Part shown: one piece after another, positions 7,792 to 17,244 of the stretch
Layout: each line of letters begins with the position of its first letter
How positions within the stretch are numbered: position 1 is the stretch's first letter
Source of the DNA: Bacteroidaceae bacterium
GTDB taxonomy: Bacteria; Bacteroidota; Bacteroidia; Bacteroidales; Muribaculaceae
DNA length: 64,000 nucleotides
Assembly (NCBI GenBank): GCA_021768245.1
Contig: JAETNO010000018.1
Location: forward strand, 1-64,000
Direction: 5' to 3'
Position numbers and translations under genes: made by a program
The notes under the pieces: model-generated
What the model was told of the DNA's origin: nothing
The model's input: only the letters and a program-made list of their open reading frames with translations
Database searches by the model: none

Positions 7792-9882
7792 TTAATCCTG
7801 CTGCGTATATTGTTTGTCCTTCATATTTTGGAAGGTTGGGTTATACCCACATTTCGTCACGCTCCAACTTTCCCCCGTAATCATTCCGTTTTCTATAAAC
7901 TTGCCGAAGAAAGTGTAGTCGGTAAATTTCGTCAAACCGTCAAAAACAACCCCATGCAAGGTCTCCAACTTCTCCATGGAAAGTGTTTCCTGAGAAAGAG
8001 AAGTCGCACTTTTTATCTGTAGCGTACCATCTATAGTCTGTAATTTATCACAAGTAATGCCTGTTGCTTTATTAACGAACAACCCTTCACCTCCTACGTG
8101 AAGCAATTCCGGAATATCCAGCGATTTACTTTGTAAAGATATTGCTAACGAACCCTCTCCCTCTTTATAATATACAGGAGAAGCTGAACAACAAACTTTG
8201 GATAGTAAGGGCAAGTTACAACTGGTAAAATTTCCAGATAAATAGAACTGTCCTCCCACTTCTTTCAAGACTGGCATTGTGATTGAAGCAAACATGGGTA
8301 TTTGGATATATCCATATCCATCTATGATTTCCAAGTCGGGAAATTTGGCATTGCTTCGCATTTGGCCTGTCACATTTAGATTTCCATATACATGTTGAAT
8401 TGTCGATATGGTATAATCGGTATTGTTGGTGGTTGGCTTACAAGTGAAGTCTTTGATATTCTTGAACGTGATTTCAGGGAACTTATTATTCGTGAGACTG
8501 GTGATGACAAAATTTACATTTGACAAATCTTCGGCTGTTTCAATTTTGGAGAGCTGCACCTTGTTTATAATTTCAATCTGGGGCGCTGTTTCTCCGAAGG
8601 TTTCAAATCGGGCGTTCGGCAACAGCAGTGTTCCGCTCACATCTTCAAGATAATCCAGCGTGATGCTTCCAAGTGTGGTGATCTTGCTCCAGTCGGGAAG
8701 TTGTTTGAGTGCCGTGAAATTCTTTATCTTTATCTGTCCCTTTATCGTTGTCAGTTTGTCCATTCCACCGAAAGCCTGAAGCACGTCATTTCGTTGGGGA
8801 ACAAAACTACCGGTAGGAGGAGCTTCCATATTGGCTTCCATAATAATACTTCCGTTTACTGTTTCGATTTCCGGAAGGTTGATGGTTTCCAACATCACGG
8901 GGACGGTATGGAAATCAAGGCCACCGGTCTCTTTCAGCTTAAGGAAGCTCATGGAAGTCAGCTTGGCAAGATTGTTTACGAACAAGACCCCTCCGACACT
9001 TGTCAGTTCCGGTATTTCCAAAGACGCAATCGAACCGGCTGCTGTGTTCTCTTCATTGAGTCCTTGAAGATTCAGATCCTGACCTACAGTAGTCAGAACC
9101 GGAAACTCAAAACTCTGTAACGACGACGCATTGAACATCACGCTTCCTTCAATAGTTGCCAGTTTCTCGAATAGGACATACGTCACTTGGTCGTTATATA
9201 CCGATATGTCTCCGGAGAGCGTTTCCAATGCTTTCATGGAAATCATGTGAAGTTCCGTAGCTTTCGAGGCGACATCGGTCGAACCTACCTGTAAACCTCC
9301 GGCAGAAACGATATTATCCAACCCTGTCAAGTCTGCACCGTTGTAACTGTTACGAATGACAATGTTGCCAGTAACCTCTTTCAAAGATGCCAATGCAGAT
9401 ATGTCAGTGATTTTTTCTGCCTCTTCCGCATCAGAGCCGATAATCAGGTTCCCTTTGACAACGGTTGTTTTGGTTGCGGCAAAAGAAGCTACCTCCTCGG
9501 TGGTCTTCAACTCCACATCTCCGTCAGATTCTATCTCGCTTTTCACGACCTTATAGGTATATTCGCGGGCATCTCCGTTATAGGATGTCACCCGGAAGGT
9601 TCGTTCGTTATCCCAGTCCGTTACCGTTTCAGGATCAGGTATGATTGTTGCAGAAGTTGTGTACTTGAATTCCACTTCGGCGTTGTTCAGCGATACCGTA
9701 TAGGGAACGGTTATTGTTACTGTATTGTCCGTAATGTCGGCCGTGTACGATTTCCCGTCCACGGTCATCACGACCGATGTGATGAAATTTTCATCTGCAT
9801 CTTCAGGTATAATTTCATCGTTTTTGTCACACGCTCCCAAAAAGAACAAGGATAGGAGCATGGGAAGAAAATAAATTTTCAT
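7792..9882 (-). CDS. surface lipoprotein with DUF5018-like and receptor-L/leucine-rich repeats
   Basis: 696 aa. Signal peptide with lipobox FFLGAC (Cys 18) and an acidic stretch after it typical of surface-exposed Bacteroidetes lipoproteins. Residues about 30-110 resemble the DUF5018 Ig-like domain (SVVMTVDGKSY...YTYKVVKS). The rest is a long run of hydrophobic short repeats (LSGDISVYN, IEGSVMFNA, VGGVLFVNN and similar, about 20-25 residues each), as in receptor-L or BspA-type solenoids. It is encoded in the cobalamin operon between the PKD lipoprotein and btuG. Function is unknown; a corrinoid-capture or receptor-scaffold role is inference. Confidence 0.7.
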   Translation of the reverse strand: MKIYFLPMLLSLFFLGACDKNDEIIPEDADENFITSVVMTVDGKSYTADITDNTVTITVPYTVSLNNAEVEFKYTTSATIIPDPETVTDWDNERTFRVTSYNGDAREYTYKVVKSEIESDGDVELKTTEEVASFAATKTTVVKGNLIIGSDAEEAEKITDISALASLKEVTGNIVIRNSYNGADLTGLDNIVSAGGLQVGSTDVASKATELHMISMKALETLSGDISVYNDQVTYVLFEKLATIEGSVMFNASSLQSFEFPVLTTVGQDLNLQGLNEENTAAGSIASLEIPELTSVGGVLFVNNLAKLTSMSFLKLKETGGLDFHTVPVMLETINLPEIETVNGSIIMEANMEAPPTGSFVPQRNDVLQAFGGMDKLTTIKGQIKIKNFTALKQLPDWSKITTLGSITLDYLEDVSGTLLLPNARFETFGETAPQIEIINKVQLSKIETAEDLSNVNFVITSLTNNKFPEITFKNIKDFTCKPTTNNTDYTISTIQHVYGNLNVTGQMRSNAKFPDLEIIDGYGYIQIPMFASITMPVLKEVGGQFYLSGNFTSCNLPLLSKVCCSASPVYYKEGEGSLAISLQSKSLDIPELLHVGGEGLFVNKATGITCDKLQTIDGTLQIKSATSLSQETLSMEKLETLHGVVFDGLTKFTDYTFFGKFIENGMITGESWSVTKCGYNPTFQNMKDKQYTQQD

Positions 9883-9896
9883 ACTTGTAATTTTTA

Positions 9897-11678
9897 TTAT
9901 TTGGTTAGATCCTCAAAAGAAAATACCTCCGTAGAAACTTCACCCAGCCAGCCGCTTTTGGCCAGAACACCGCATTGTATTTTGATAAAGTCAATATATT
10001 GCAGATTGGCTTCCGTTCCATCGGCATGGATGGCATTGGAAATTTTGAAACCGTTCCTTTGTCCGCTTCCATCCACCGTACTGCCGCCTTCTATCTGGTC
10101 GTTTCCGAAATTATCCACGTACCCCCAGTCATAACTCTGATTATCCCAATAACCGGTTTGAGAATCTTGGGTGTTGCGGGCGGCCAGACAAGTGCCTGTC
10201 AGGGTATAACTGTTTTCCGAAATCCAAGCCGGATAATAATAGTCTTGTGTATGATAAGCGGACAGATAGTCTACCCAGCCGTTTCTACCGTCGGAACTGA
10301 TCCATTGGACATCCATTTTTTTGCCTTCCGGACGGTAATAGGTCACTTCAAAATTCTGTATTGTTTCTTCCTTGCCTGCTTCAGATCCTTTCAGTTCGTA
10401 CCACTCGTCATCCGGCAATCCGTTTCCGTTTATATCTTGCATGACCCATACGATACCCGGTTCGGAACTGCCGTCAAAGGCGTTCCCCTGAACACAGAAA
10501 TCATATTGGTTACCCGAATTGGGAATACTGTGGTCGAAGCCGACGATGATATAACCCCCGAAAGAACCTAAAGAGACGTGCAGTTTGTCTTTCAAACGCT
10601 GTGTTGCCCATGCGACAGCCGCTTCAGGGGATGTTTCGTTGCCGGTCATACCGCCTATCGTGCTCGTCTCGTTGATAAATTGGCCGGGAGCTGGGGTATA
10701 TTCATAGACTTTATTCCAGAGCTTGGAACTTCCCGAAGCCCGGAAGCCGTCTTGTTCCTTTTTGTCCACACAAACGACTTTTACGGTGGCAGTGACAGCC
10801 GTTTTCCCTTTGTCGATATTCCTGCTTATTTTTTCCGTCGGTGTGTCTTCCGACACAGTACAGGAGACGGTGTATTCTCCGGGTGCGGACGGCGTGAACT
10901 TGAACATGCGTTCCACTTCTCCTTCCATGACCTGACCGTCCACACTCCACTCAAAACGGGGATTGTCGAAATACTCCAACAACGGACGCAGGAAAACAGG
11001 ACGGTCGGCAAAAGTGTACCTGTCCGTGGATGTTTGCAGGTAAGACGGGGTCGGGAATTTGACAACGTAGGGCATCGTTTCCACGACCTCTACGCTTACG
11101 TCTTTCGTTGTTGTCCCATCTATATTGGAAGCGTTGATTGTCACCGTATAAACACCGAGTTCTTTTTCATTGAAAGTATAAGTATTCTCGGTGGAAACGA
11201 TTTTTCCTTCCCGTACCCATTCGATTTTGAACCCTTCGACATCCGAATGCTGAATATCGGGAGTAAATGTGTAATCGGTATTCCGGACGACTTTTAGCCC
11301 CTGCGAAGGTAGTGCCAGTGAGATGACCGGAGGGGTGAGTTCTTTCACTTCTACTTTCAGTTCCTCTTCGGCATAGCCTTCCGCATTGTCTACTCTTAGT
11401 TTGACATAAAAATCCCCGCATTCATTCCATGTACGTTGAAGAGACGGACCCGAAGAAACCAGCGTACCGTCTATCGTCCAAGCAAAAAGAGCATCTTCAA
11501 CATTCTGGTATGTCGGGGCGATAGTCAATTCGTGATCGACCTTGACCGTGTAAATACCGGTCTCGCTGTCAAGTTCTATTATAGGTTGTCCTCCTACTTC
11601 TTCGGTAATGACTTCATCCTTGTTGCAGGAGGTGAACAGCATACAGGCAGAAATAATAAAATAGTGAAAACGATGCAT
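9897..11678 (-). CDS. surface lipoprotein with PKD/Ig-like domains
   Basis: 593 aa. Signal peptide with lipobox MLFTSC. Three or four PKD/Ig-like modules fill residues about 30-320 (FAWTIDGTLVSSG, YTVTINASNIDG, FEWSVDG, YTVSCTVSED). A C-terminal globular region of about 250 residues follows with SLGSFGGYIIVGFDHSI and a Gly/Asp stretch DINGNGLPDDEWYELKGS. Proteins of this layout recur in Bacteroidetes cobalamin loci, but the biochemical job is not known to me. It starts 64 bp after the DUF4465 gene across a weak hairpin and 14 bp before the leucine-rich gene. Confidence 0.7.
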   Translation of the reverse strand: MHRFHYFIISACMLFTSCNKDEVITEEVGGQPIIELDSETGIYTVKVDHELTIAPTYQNVEDALFAWTIDGTLVSSGPSLQRTWNECGDFYVKLRVDNAEGYAEEELKVEVKELTPPVISLALPSQGLKVVRNTDYTFTPDIQHSDVEGFKIEWVREGKIVSTENTYTFNEKELGVYTVTINASNIDGTTTKDVSVEVVETMPYVVKFPTPSYLQTSTDRYTFADRPVFLRPLLEYFDNPRFEWSVDGQVMEGEVERMFKFTPSAPGEYTVSCTVSEDTPTEKISRNIDKGKTAVTATVKVVCVDKKEQDGFRASGSSKLWNKVYEYTPAPGQFINETSTIGGMTGNETSPEAAVAWATQRLKDKLHVSLGSFGGYIIVGFDHSIPNSGNQYDFCVQGNAFDGSSEPGIVWVMQDINGNGLPDDEWYELKGSEAGKEETIQNFEVTYYRPEGKKMDVQWISSDGRNGWVDYLSAYHTQDYYYPAWISENSYTLTGTCLAARNTQDSQTGYWDNQSYDWGYVDNFGNDQIEGGSTVDGSGQRNGFKISNAIHADGTEANLQYIDFIKIQCGVLAKSGWLGEVSTEVFSFEDLTK

Positions 11679-11695
11679 GATGTGTGGATTTTAGA

Positions 11696-11734
11696 AAAAT
11701 AACAGGGATACCCCCGACAGAAGGGATATCCTTG
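11696..11734 (-). terminator. weak intercistronic hairpin
   Basis: An 8-bp stem with one G-U pair (11703-11710 with 11727-11734) plus three further inner GC pairs is followed on the minus strand by an A/T-rich stretch containing TATTTTT. It sits between the DUF4465 and PKD lipoprotein genes and may act as a partial terminator or as an RNA-stability element. Confidence 0.45.
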
Positions 11735-11742
11735 TATTCTTT

Positions 11743-12660
11743 TTATTGTATGGTGATATCATCAATACAGATATAAGCCGGAGTATTCAAACCGTATGCT
11801 CCCGAATCCGAACCCTCGAAGTTGAATTTCACACTTTGCACCCCTTCGGCATTGATTTCCCAATAATCCCATGTCGTGATAGGATCAACCTGTTGTTGGC
11901 CGTTACGATAATCGGCTAAAAGACGTTTGTAAGTGCGGATCAGACCGCCATTCGCATCATAACATTCCAGATTCACTTGGAAATACCCTTTCATCTCTTT
12001 CAGAGGAGTCGCTACCCCCGTAGAACCGAACTGATTACCATAAGTAATGACACCATAAGTGTATGAGGTGTTGCAGATCCACAGGCCGACCAATTTCCGG
12101 GGAACATTGAAATAAAATTCTGGTTTAGCCATCCATGCCTGATTGTAAGCATCCACATATCCGTAAACGACACCGAAATTGGAACCGCTGTGCCCGGCTT
12201 CCTTATTCTGTCCTTCCGCTTCCACCGCAGTGTTATAGACAGAACATTGGTTTAGATAAGAATACCACCAGTCTCCGGTATTTCCCGACTGATTGGAGCG
12301 GATGTTCCAGTTGGAAAGTGCGATGCCGCCGCTGGAATACTCTGTGCTTCCACCTACAGTATTAAACATTGAAAGGAAGAGATATTCTTCCGGAGTATTG
12401 TCGTAAATGGTGGTTACTTGAGGATACCCTTGGTACGAATAAAGATTTTCTCCGGCCGAGGTAGGTCCTGCTAACATGCCGGGATCGAAATCATCGAAAG
12501 TGATAGTTAAAGTACCGTCCGAATTTGTCACAGCACGGGTTTGCGAAGTTCCGGAATCAACCGGGTCCATCAAAAAGTCATCGTCCGAGCTACAGCCAGA
12601 GAACAAGGCGGTTGCGGTAAATAGACAGGCACCTGCCAGAAAGCGTAATTTTCTTTTCAT
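11743..12660 (-). CDS. DUF4465 lipoprotein, possible BtuH-like corrinoid-binding protein
   Basis: 305 aa. Signal peptide and lipobox ALFSGC followed by SSDDD, consistent with surface export. The body has the DUF4465 signatures: TFDDF near the N-terminus, SSGGIALSNWN, NFGVVYGYV, CNTSYTYGVITYG, RLLADYRNGQQ and the closing GAYGLNTPAYICIDDI. First gene after the cobalamin riboswitch. Surface B12-binding lipoproteins named BtuH are described from Bacteroides cobalamin loci; I believe they belong to this group but cannot confirm it from sequence alone. Confidence 0.75.
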   Translation of the reverse strand: MKRKLRFLAGACLFTATALFSGCSSDDDFLMDPVDSGTSQTRAVTNSDGTLTITFDDFDPGMLAGPTSAGENLYSYQGYPQVTTIYDNTPEEYLFLSMFNTVGGSTEYSSGGIALSNWNIRSNQSGNTGDWWYSYLNQCSVYNTAVEAEGQNKEAGHSGSNFGVVYGYVDAYNQAWMAKPEFYFNVPRKLVGLWICNTSYTYGVITYGNQFGSTGVATPLKEMKGYFQVNLECYDANGGLIRTYKRLLADYRNGQQQVDPITTWDYWEINAEGVQSVKFNFEGSDSGAYGLNTPAYICIDDITIQ

Positions 12661-12701
12661 AGGTCACTCATTTTAATGTAAAACATATTATTAACAAACA
12701 C

Positions 12702-12739
12702 AAAAAATTCCCGTTCGTGCGGACTTACACGAACGGGAA
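12702..12739 (-). terminator. riboswitch-linked intrinsic terminator
   Basis: A perfect 12-bp stem (12708-12719 with 12728-12739) with an 8-nt loop is followed on the minus strand by six Ts (12702-12707). It lies between the cobalamin riboswitch and the first gene, so ligand binding probably stops transcription here. Confidence 0.85.
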
Positions 12740-12799
12740 TATGTCTGTCTTCAAATATTGAATGGCCGATGAGCTATTCCTTATTTGATTACGACCCGT

Positions 12800-12997
12800 A
12801 TATCCCGCAGGTGTAAATCTCATTCCGGTCATGGCAGGTCTTCTGACTCGTCCCGGTCATCGTGCCTTCCCGGTATTACACCAGTGGCAAAAGTTCGATG
12901 TCCGTTTTTGTGGACTCACAGCAGCGGGTACTGTCCCGGATTTTCACCGGGTTCCCTTTTCATTCGGAAGGCGTAAACCTCCCGAAACCATTTCCCG
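12800..12997 (-). promoter_or_regulatory. cobalamin riboswitch
   Basis: On the minus strand the canonical B12 box AGTCAGAAGACCTGCC is at 12849-12834. Upstream are the conserved core GGGAACCCGGTGAAAATCC followed by GGGACAGTACCCGCTGCTG (12957-12918 region) and GCCACTGG (around 12888-12881). Order and spacing match the adenosylcobalamin-class riboswitch. Ends are approximate. It controls the whole minus-strand operon down to 1117. Confidence 0.95.
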
Positions 12998-13001
12998 ACT
13001 G

Positions 13002-13033
13002 CAAAATTATCTATATTACATATCAATTCCAAA
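13002..13033 (-). promoter_or_regulatory. promoter of the cobalamin operon
   Basis: Reading the minus strand, TTTG (13033-13030), 20 nt, then TAATTTTG (13009-13002) fit the Bacteroidetes -33/-7 consensus exactly. Transcription would start a few bases before the riboswitch. Confidence 0.8.
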
Positions 13034-13393
13034 TAATTCATAATATTAATAATAAAACACACAAAGCATGACAACCGTACTGTTTTAATTAGAGCATTCA
13101 AGTTTACGACAAACGAAGACGGTAATTATCATACACAATATCCATAAACCAACAAAACAGCTTGCCATTTTCCATAACAATGCGTTCTGGAATAGATAAC
13201 TGTTAGCTGCAATTATGCAAGCAAAAAAAGCAGACAGAATAATGACTATTAATATCATGCACCAGAAATTAATCCTATAAATTTATGGAAAACAAGTAAG
13301 GGAATGGAAGTTCCGTTGCCGCATGGATGCAGGTGAAGGACCTTCTCTTTTAACGTTGGATACGCCAATGCACGCCAACGGAAGACTCTGATA
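13034..13393. other. AT-rich spacer without a gene
   Basis: Between the cobalamin promoter and the integrase remnant. Short ORFs exist but none has coding features. No tRNA, hairpin or repeat stands out. Confidence 0.4.
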
Positions 13394-14663
13394 TTATCTG
13401 TTTGGAAAGGATATAGGATGTGCGTTACTTTGTCGCATATTCAGAATCTTAAAAAGAATTTTAGTATGGAACTGACAATTATTGAAACAAGCGCGTATTA
13501 GGAGTTGAGAAAGCTGGTCAGCACGCTGGTCGTACAGATGGGCGACTTCCAGAAAAAGATTGCCCCGCCTGCGCCGGACAAGTGAATGGATGCGCAGGAC
13601 GTATGTGATGGACTTATGCCCAAACACTTTCTGAAGAGTTTCCAGCAGCATCCCCTTGAGTATGGCCAGAACGGCAAATGCGTGGCGTCCGATGTGCGGG
13701 GTGACCTCGCCCCGGAGTTGCATTTCCTGCCTATGATTCCAAGACTGAGCCGCATGGCATTGTATTCACCTACCGGAAAGACACATTCGGGGAGTCTTTC
13801 TTTTCATCCGTACCCCTATATTTTTCAATCAGTTCGATAGCAATGGGCAATAATTTTACGACATACGCCACTCCCGTTTTTATACGGTTGCCCATCAGCC
13901 ATGTACCGCCGTCGGAGTCGGTATGGATATTATCGTATGTTATGGCTTTCAAGTCCACATAGGAAAGACCGGTGAAGCACATGAACAGGAACATGTCGCG
14001 CATGGCACGCTGGCGTTTGTATCTCGGTTCTATATGGATTATCCTTTGCAGTTCCTCTTCGGAAAGGAAAGAACGCCTCTTGTATTCGGGCATACACTCG
14101 AATGATGCGAACGGATGAACCCGTATCCAGCCTTTTTCCTGCGCGATATACATCAGCCACTTCAAGGTATTGACACGCCCGAAGACAGTGGAGTTTGCCA
14201 AAGCGCATGTACCGAGCATCCAGTTGTAGTAATCCTCGATGAATGATTTCTCAAGTTCTTCGATGACAATATCCTCTGCATTCTTCTTGCTTTTCATGAA
14301 AAGCAGGAGACTCTTGTAATCGGCAACCAGACCGCAGTAGGTGCTTTCGGCTTTCTCTATGCCGATTTTCTTTTTATACGGTTCCAGCTGTTCCCTGAAA
14401 AGGTTCATAAGGGTGTGGCATTCCTCTGAGAAGCCGACATAGCGGTTATAGACTTTCTTGGCTGTAACAAAACTGTCGTGGTCGCAGATGTACTGGTAGT
14501 GCCTGGTGATTTGCGCCTTGATATTGTCAAGCTCCTGATTGAGTGTACGGGCCTCCTCGGACTTGCCTTTGGCCCGGTTGGTTTTGACGTCCCACAAAGC
14601 GAGGGACACTTCTTTCTTACAACTGAAACCGGCTTGGGTTCCATTGATGGTGATACGGCCCAT
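13394..14663 (-). pseudogene. decayed tyrosine recombinase, frameshifted
   Basis: The first 297 codons (14663 to 13770) encode the arm-binding and SAM-like core-binding domains and the start of the catalytic domain (FLFMCFTGLSYVDLK, with the active-site Arg changed to Ser in this GL-R-D position), as in Bacteroidetes mobile-element integrases. The frame then breaks. A second frame (13723 to 13394) carries the HxxR box (HIGRHAF) and GHKSIT, but the expected tyrosine-containing IYA..T is not readable and the tail is scrambled. Together the parts span the usual 410-420 codons. It is not expected to be active. Confidence 0.85.
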
Positions 14664-15092
14664 AATCGGTGTCTTTCCGTTTTTTACAGACTGTTTATTC
14701 TCAAAACACTTAGCTATACATGGTCTGCGATAAGCTAAGAGAGATTCCCCTTACACAAAAGCATGGCATCTCCTTGTCGTATCTCGCCTTTATACTTTTA
14801 TGTATAGTAGTCTACCGGATCGAATGAACAAGACCTATCCCATACATAAACCAATTTAGACTGCTATGTTATTTTTGAGGAAGAAGATGGAATGAGACCA
14901 GATACCCTCTTTAAGGCTGACTGTAAGTCGATTAAATGTAGAAAAAGATTGCTTTTGTCACAAGTAAAGTGTATATTTGCATTGAAAGAATCGTTCTTTG
15001 ACAGAGGCAAAAGAAAACAGAATATTGTAATTCGCTCGTTTCTAAATCGTTACCTGATATTAATTAAACAGAAATAACTGTTTAATTTTCAA
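14664..15092. other. spacer between the two integrase remnants
   Basis: No credible gene. It holds a plus-strand promoter-like TATATTTG (around 14970-14977) with TTTTG about 20 nt upstream, facing no intact plus-strand gene, and the inverted repeat at 15062-15087. It looks like leftover from a rearranged mobile element. Confidence 0.45.
15062..15087. repeat. perfect 10-bp inverted repeat at integrase truncation point
   Basis: AATTAAACAG at 15062-15071 and CTGTTTAATT at 15078-15087 with a 6-nt spacer. It lies only a few bases from where the second integrase loses its C-terminus, so it may mark a recombination end; it could also act as a weak AT-rich terminator on the plus strand. Confidence 0.6.
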
Positions 15093-16148
15093 TTAGATAG
15101 AGATTGTATGATGTTTCGCCGTGTGAAAAGAGATATGTTTGGTGATTTTCGCTGTCTTTGCCCAATGCTGTAACGTGTCGTTCACCGTCCCTTCGTGCGT
15201 CAACGGATAGATAGAATCGCCGTCTTTCGCTTCGCCTCGTTCCGGCAGCCACTTCAACGCTTCGTCGGAGATCGGCAGGTAAAGCGGCTCCTTCGTTTTC
15301 TGCATTTTGATCTCGATGCGCACACGCCCGCCGCTCTGCTGCAAGTCGCTCCATGTCAGTTTCCGAATGTCGCTCACCCGCAACCCGCACAGGCAACTAA
15401 ACAGAAAGGCTTGTTTAATGATCTCGTGCCGACACGGGGTAGCTATCAGCAACTTCAACTCCTCGATAGTCAGGTATTCCCGGCGGCTCGGCTCTTGTCT
15501 TACTTTATCTGCAAAATCAAACTCCTTTGTAGGGTTGATCGTAATTATACCCTCTTTATAGGCTCGGTTGATCGCCGTGCGCAACGTGCCGTAATAGGAA
15601 ACGACCGAATTATTCCCCAGCACGCCTCCGGTTTTCCGCACTCCGTATTTGCTGGCCTTGGGCATCTGCCGCAGGAAATCGGTAAACTCCGAAAGAAACT
15701 ATTTATCGACATCGCGAAACGCGATATAATCACCCCGAAACAACTTCAACGCACGGACGGTATTCAGCACCGTTCGCGCATAGTTCCCGCTCCCCCGCTC
15801 GGCTGACTGTTTCCCGATGCTCTCCAGATAGTCGAGCAGATTTACTTTGGACTTGTTCGTGTTCTGAAACCCGTGCGCGTCGTTCTGTATCTCCACAATG
15901 CGCTTACTTTGGATCGCTTTGGCAAGCGCAAGCGTCGCCTCGTTCTTCGTCTTATCCTCCCGTGTCCGCTCCGGGATCAGGTAGAGTTTCAGAAACTCAT
16001 ACTGCCGCTTGCCGCCGACATAGTTCTCCTTACGGATGACATCGCCCGTATAATAATCCAAATAGATAGATTGGTTGCCGTTGGCAAGCTGCTTGAACCG
16101 GATTTGCACCGGGGCTTTTAACTTGACCGTTTGCTTCGTCTTCGCCAT
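15093..16148 (-). pseudogene. second decayed tyrosine recombinase, amber stop and lost C-terminus
   Basis: N-terminal arm domain (DUF-type Arm-DNA-bind and SAM-like) runs from 16148 to an in-frame TAG at 15701-15699. The same frame continues FLSEFTDFLRQMPKA... through the catalytic domain with the first active-site Arg intact (SCLCGLRVSDIRKL). At the C-terminus HTARH has become HTAKH and the protein ends at HHTISI, before the GH and tyrosine motifs. So it has two independent lesions. Upstream, at about 16187-16170, a minus-strand TATATTTG promoter box is still readable. It lies next to the GC-rich core genome. Confidence 0.85.
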
Positions 16149-16326
16149 ACCCTAATTCCTTTTTCGTTACAACGGCAAATATAGCGATTTGTTTTGTTAC
16201 TTCGCGCCTTTCAAGTAACAAAATAGTAACAAAACAAAGGCATTTATCGGCTAAAACAGGAAAACGGGGAAAACAAGAGAAAAGAGAGCAAAGAAATATA
16301 AAATATTGCTTATTAGTTTTTTACAA

Positions 16327-17244
16327 TCAATTTATTCGACTTTCTTTGTCCTTTTTCCATATCTGGTAGGAATTGACGAAGTTCTGCCAGACAATATATG
16401 CCGTCGGGGCGATCGAGGAGATCGGGTCGAGGAACGACTGCGCCATCCAGACGGCCAGCACCGTGTTTTTCTGCCCGAGCGACTGCCCGCCCGCCGGAGC
16501 GTCGCCGTAACGGCGGCCGAGCGAGCGGCCGACCTTGAACTGCACCAGGCAGATTACCAGCGCCGCGAATGCCAGCCACAGCCCGGTCGCGGGCGAAGCA
16601 TCGTGCAAATCGAGGATAAAGGCCGTCGTACGGCCGATGATCACCACCAGCGATACGAGCCACATGTAAAATGAAATCTGACTGTGATCCCCGATCCATT
16701 TCGCCGCTCCGGGCAGTACGAAACGGCAGAACTGCGCAGCCGCGAAGGGCATGATGAGCAGCGGCGCGATACGCGCCAGTATCTGCGTGAAGGAGCATGC
16801 CCCCGTCCCGGCCAGCGACAGAACGACGGGCGCCACGAGCGCGATCACCATGTTGCACACGAGGCTGTATGTAGCCATCGTCGGGACATTGGCCCCGAGC
16901 ATCCCGGCGATCACCACCGCGGCCATCGCCACGGGCGCCAGCACACAGATCATCGCCCCCTGTGCCACGATGGGATTCAGCGGCAGCAGCAGGAAATAGA
17001 CCGCCACGCTCACCACGACCTGAAACAGCAGCAGCCAGAAATGCAGCATCGAAGGCTTCATCTGCCGGGGCTTGACGCGGCAGAATGTGACGAAGAGCAT
17101 CAGGAAGATCAGCGAGGGTGTAATCATCTGGTGCGTCCACCCCTCGAGGGCGGTCACGGGGCGGCAAAGCAACGCCCCGACCACCATGGCCGTCGGCATG
17201 GCGACGGTCTTGACATTGCGGTGCAGGTATTCCAGTACGTGCAT
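16327..17244 (-). CDS. BASS-type (bile acid:sodium symporter family) membrane transporter
   Basis: 305 aa with about nine or ten hydrophobic segments. The pattern of two repeated five-helix halves, with MICVLAPVAMAAVVIAGMLG in the fourth-fifth segment and NTVLAVWMAQSFLDPI in the ninth region, fits the SBF/BASS family of sodium-coupled transporters of organic anions. Substrate cannot be told; family members move bile acids, pantothenate or keto acids. Its ATG overlaps the stop of the aspartyl protease gene (TAATG), suggesting translational coupling and one operon with YqeY. Confidence 0.7.
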   Translation of the reverse strand: MHVLEYLHRNVKTVAMPTAMVVGALLCRPVTALEGWTHQMITPSLIFLMLFVTFCRVKPRQMKPSMLHFWLLLFQVVVSVAVYFLLLPLNPIVAQGAMICVLAPVAMAAVVIAGMLGANVPTMATYSLVCNMVIALVAPVVLSLAGTGACSFTQILARIAPLLIMPFAAAQFCRFVLPGAAKWIGDHSQISFYMWLVSLVVIIGRTTAFILDLHDASPATGLWLAFAALVICLVQFKVGRSLGRRYGDAPAGGQSLGQKNTVLAVWMAQSFLDPISSIAPTAYIVWQNFVNSYQIWKKDKESRIN

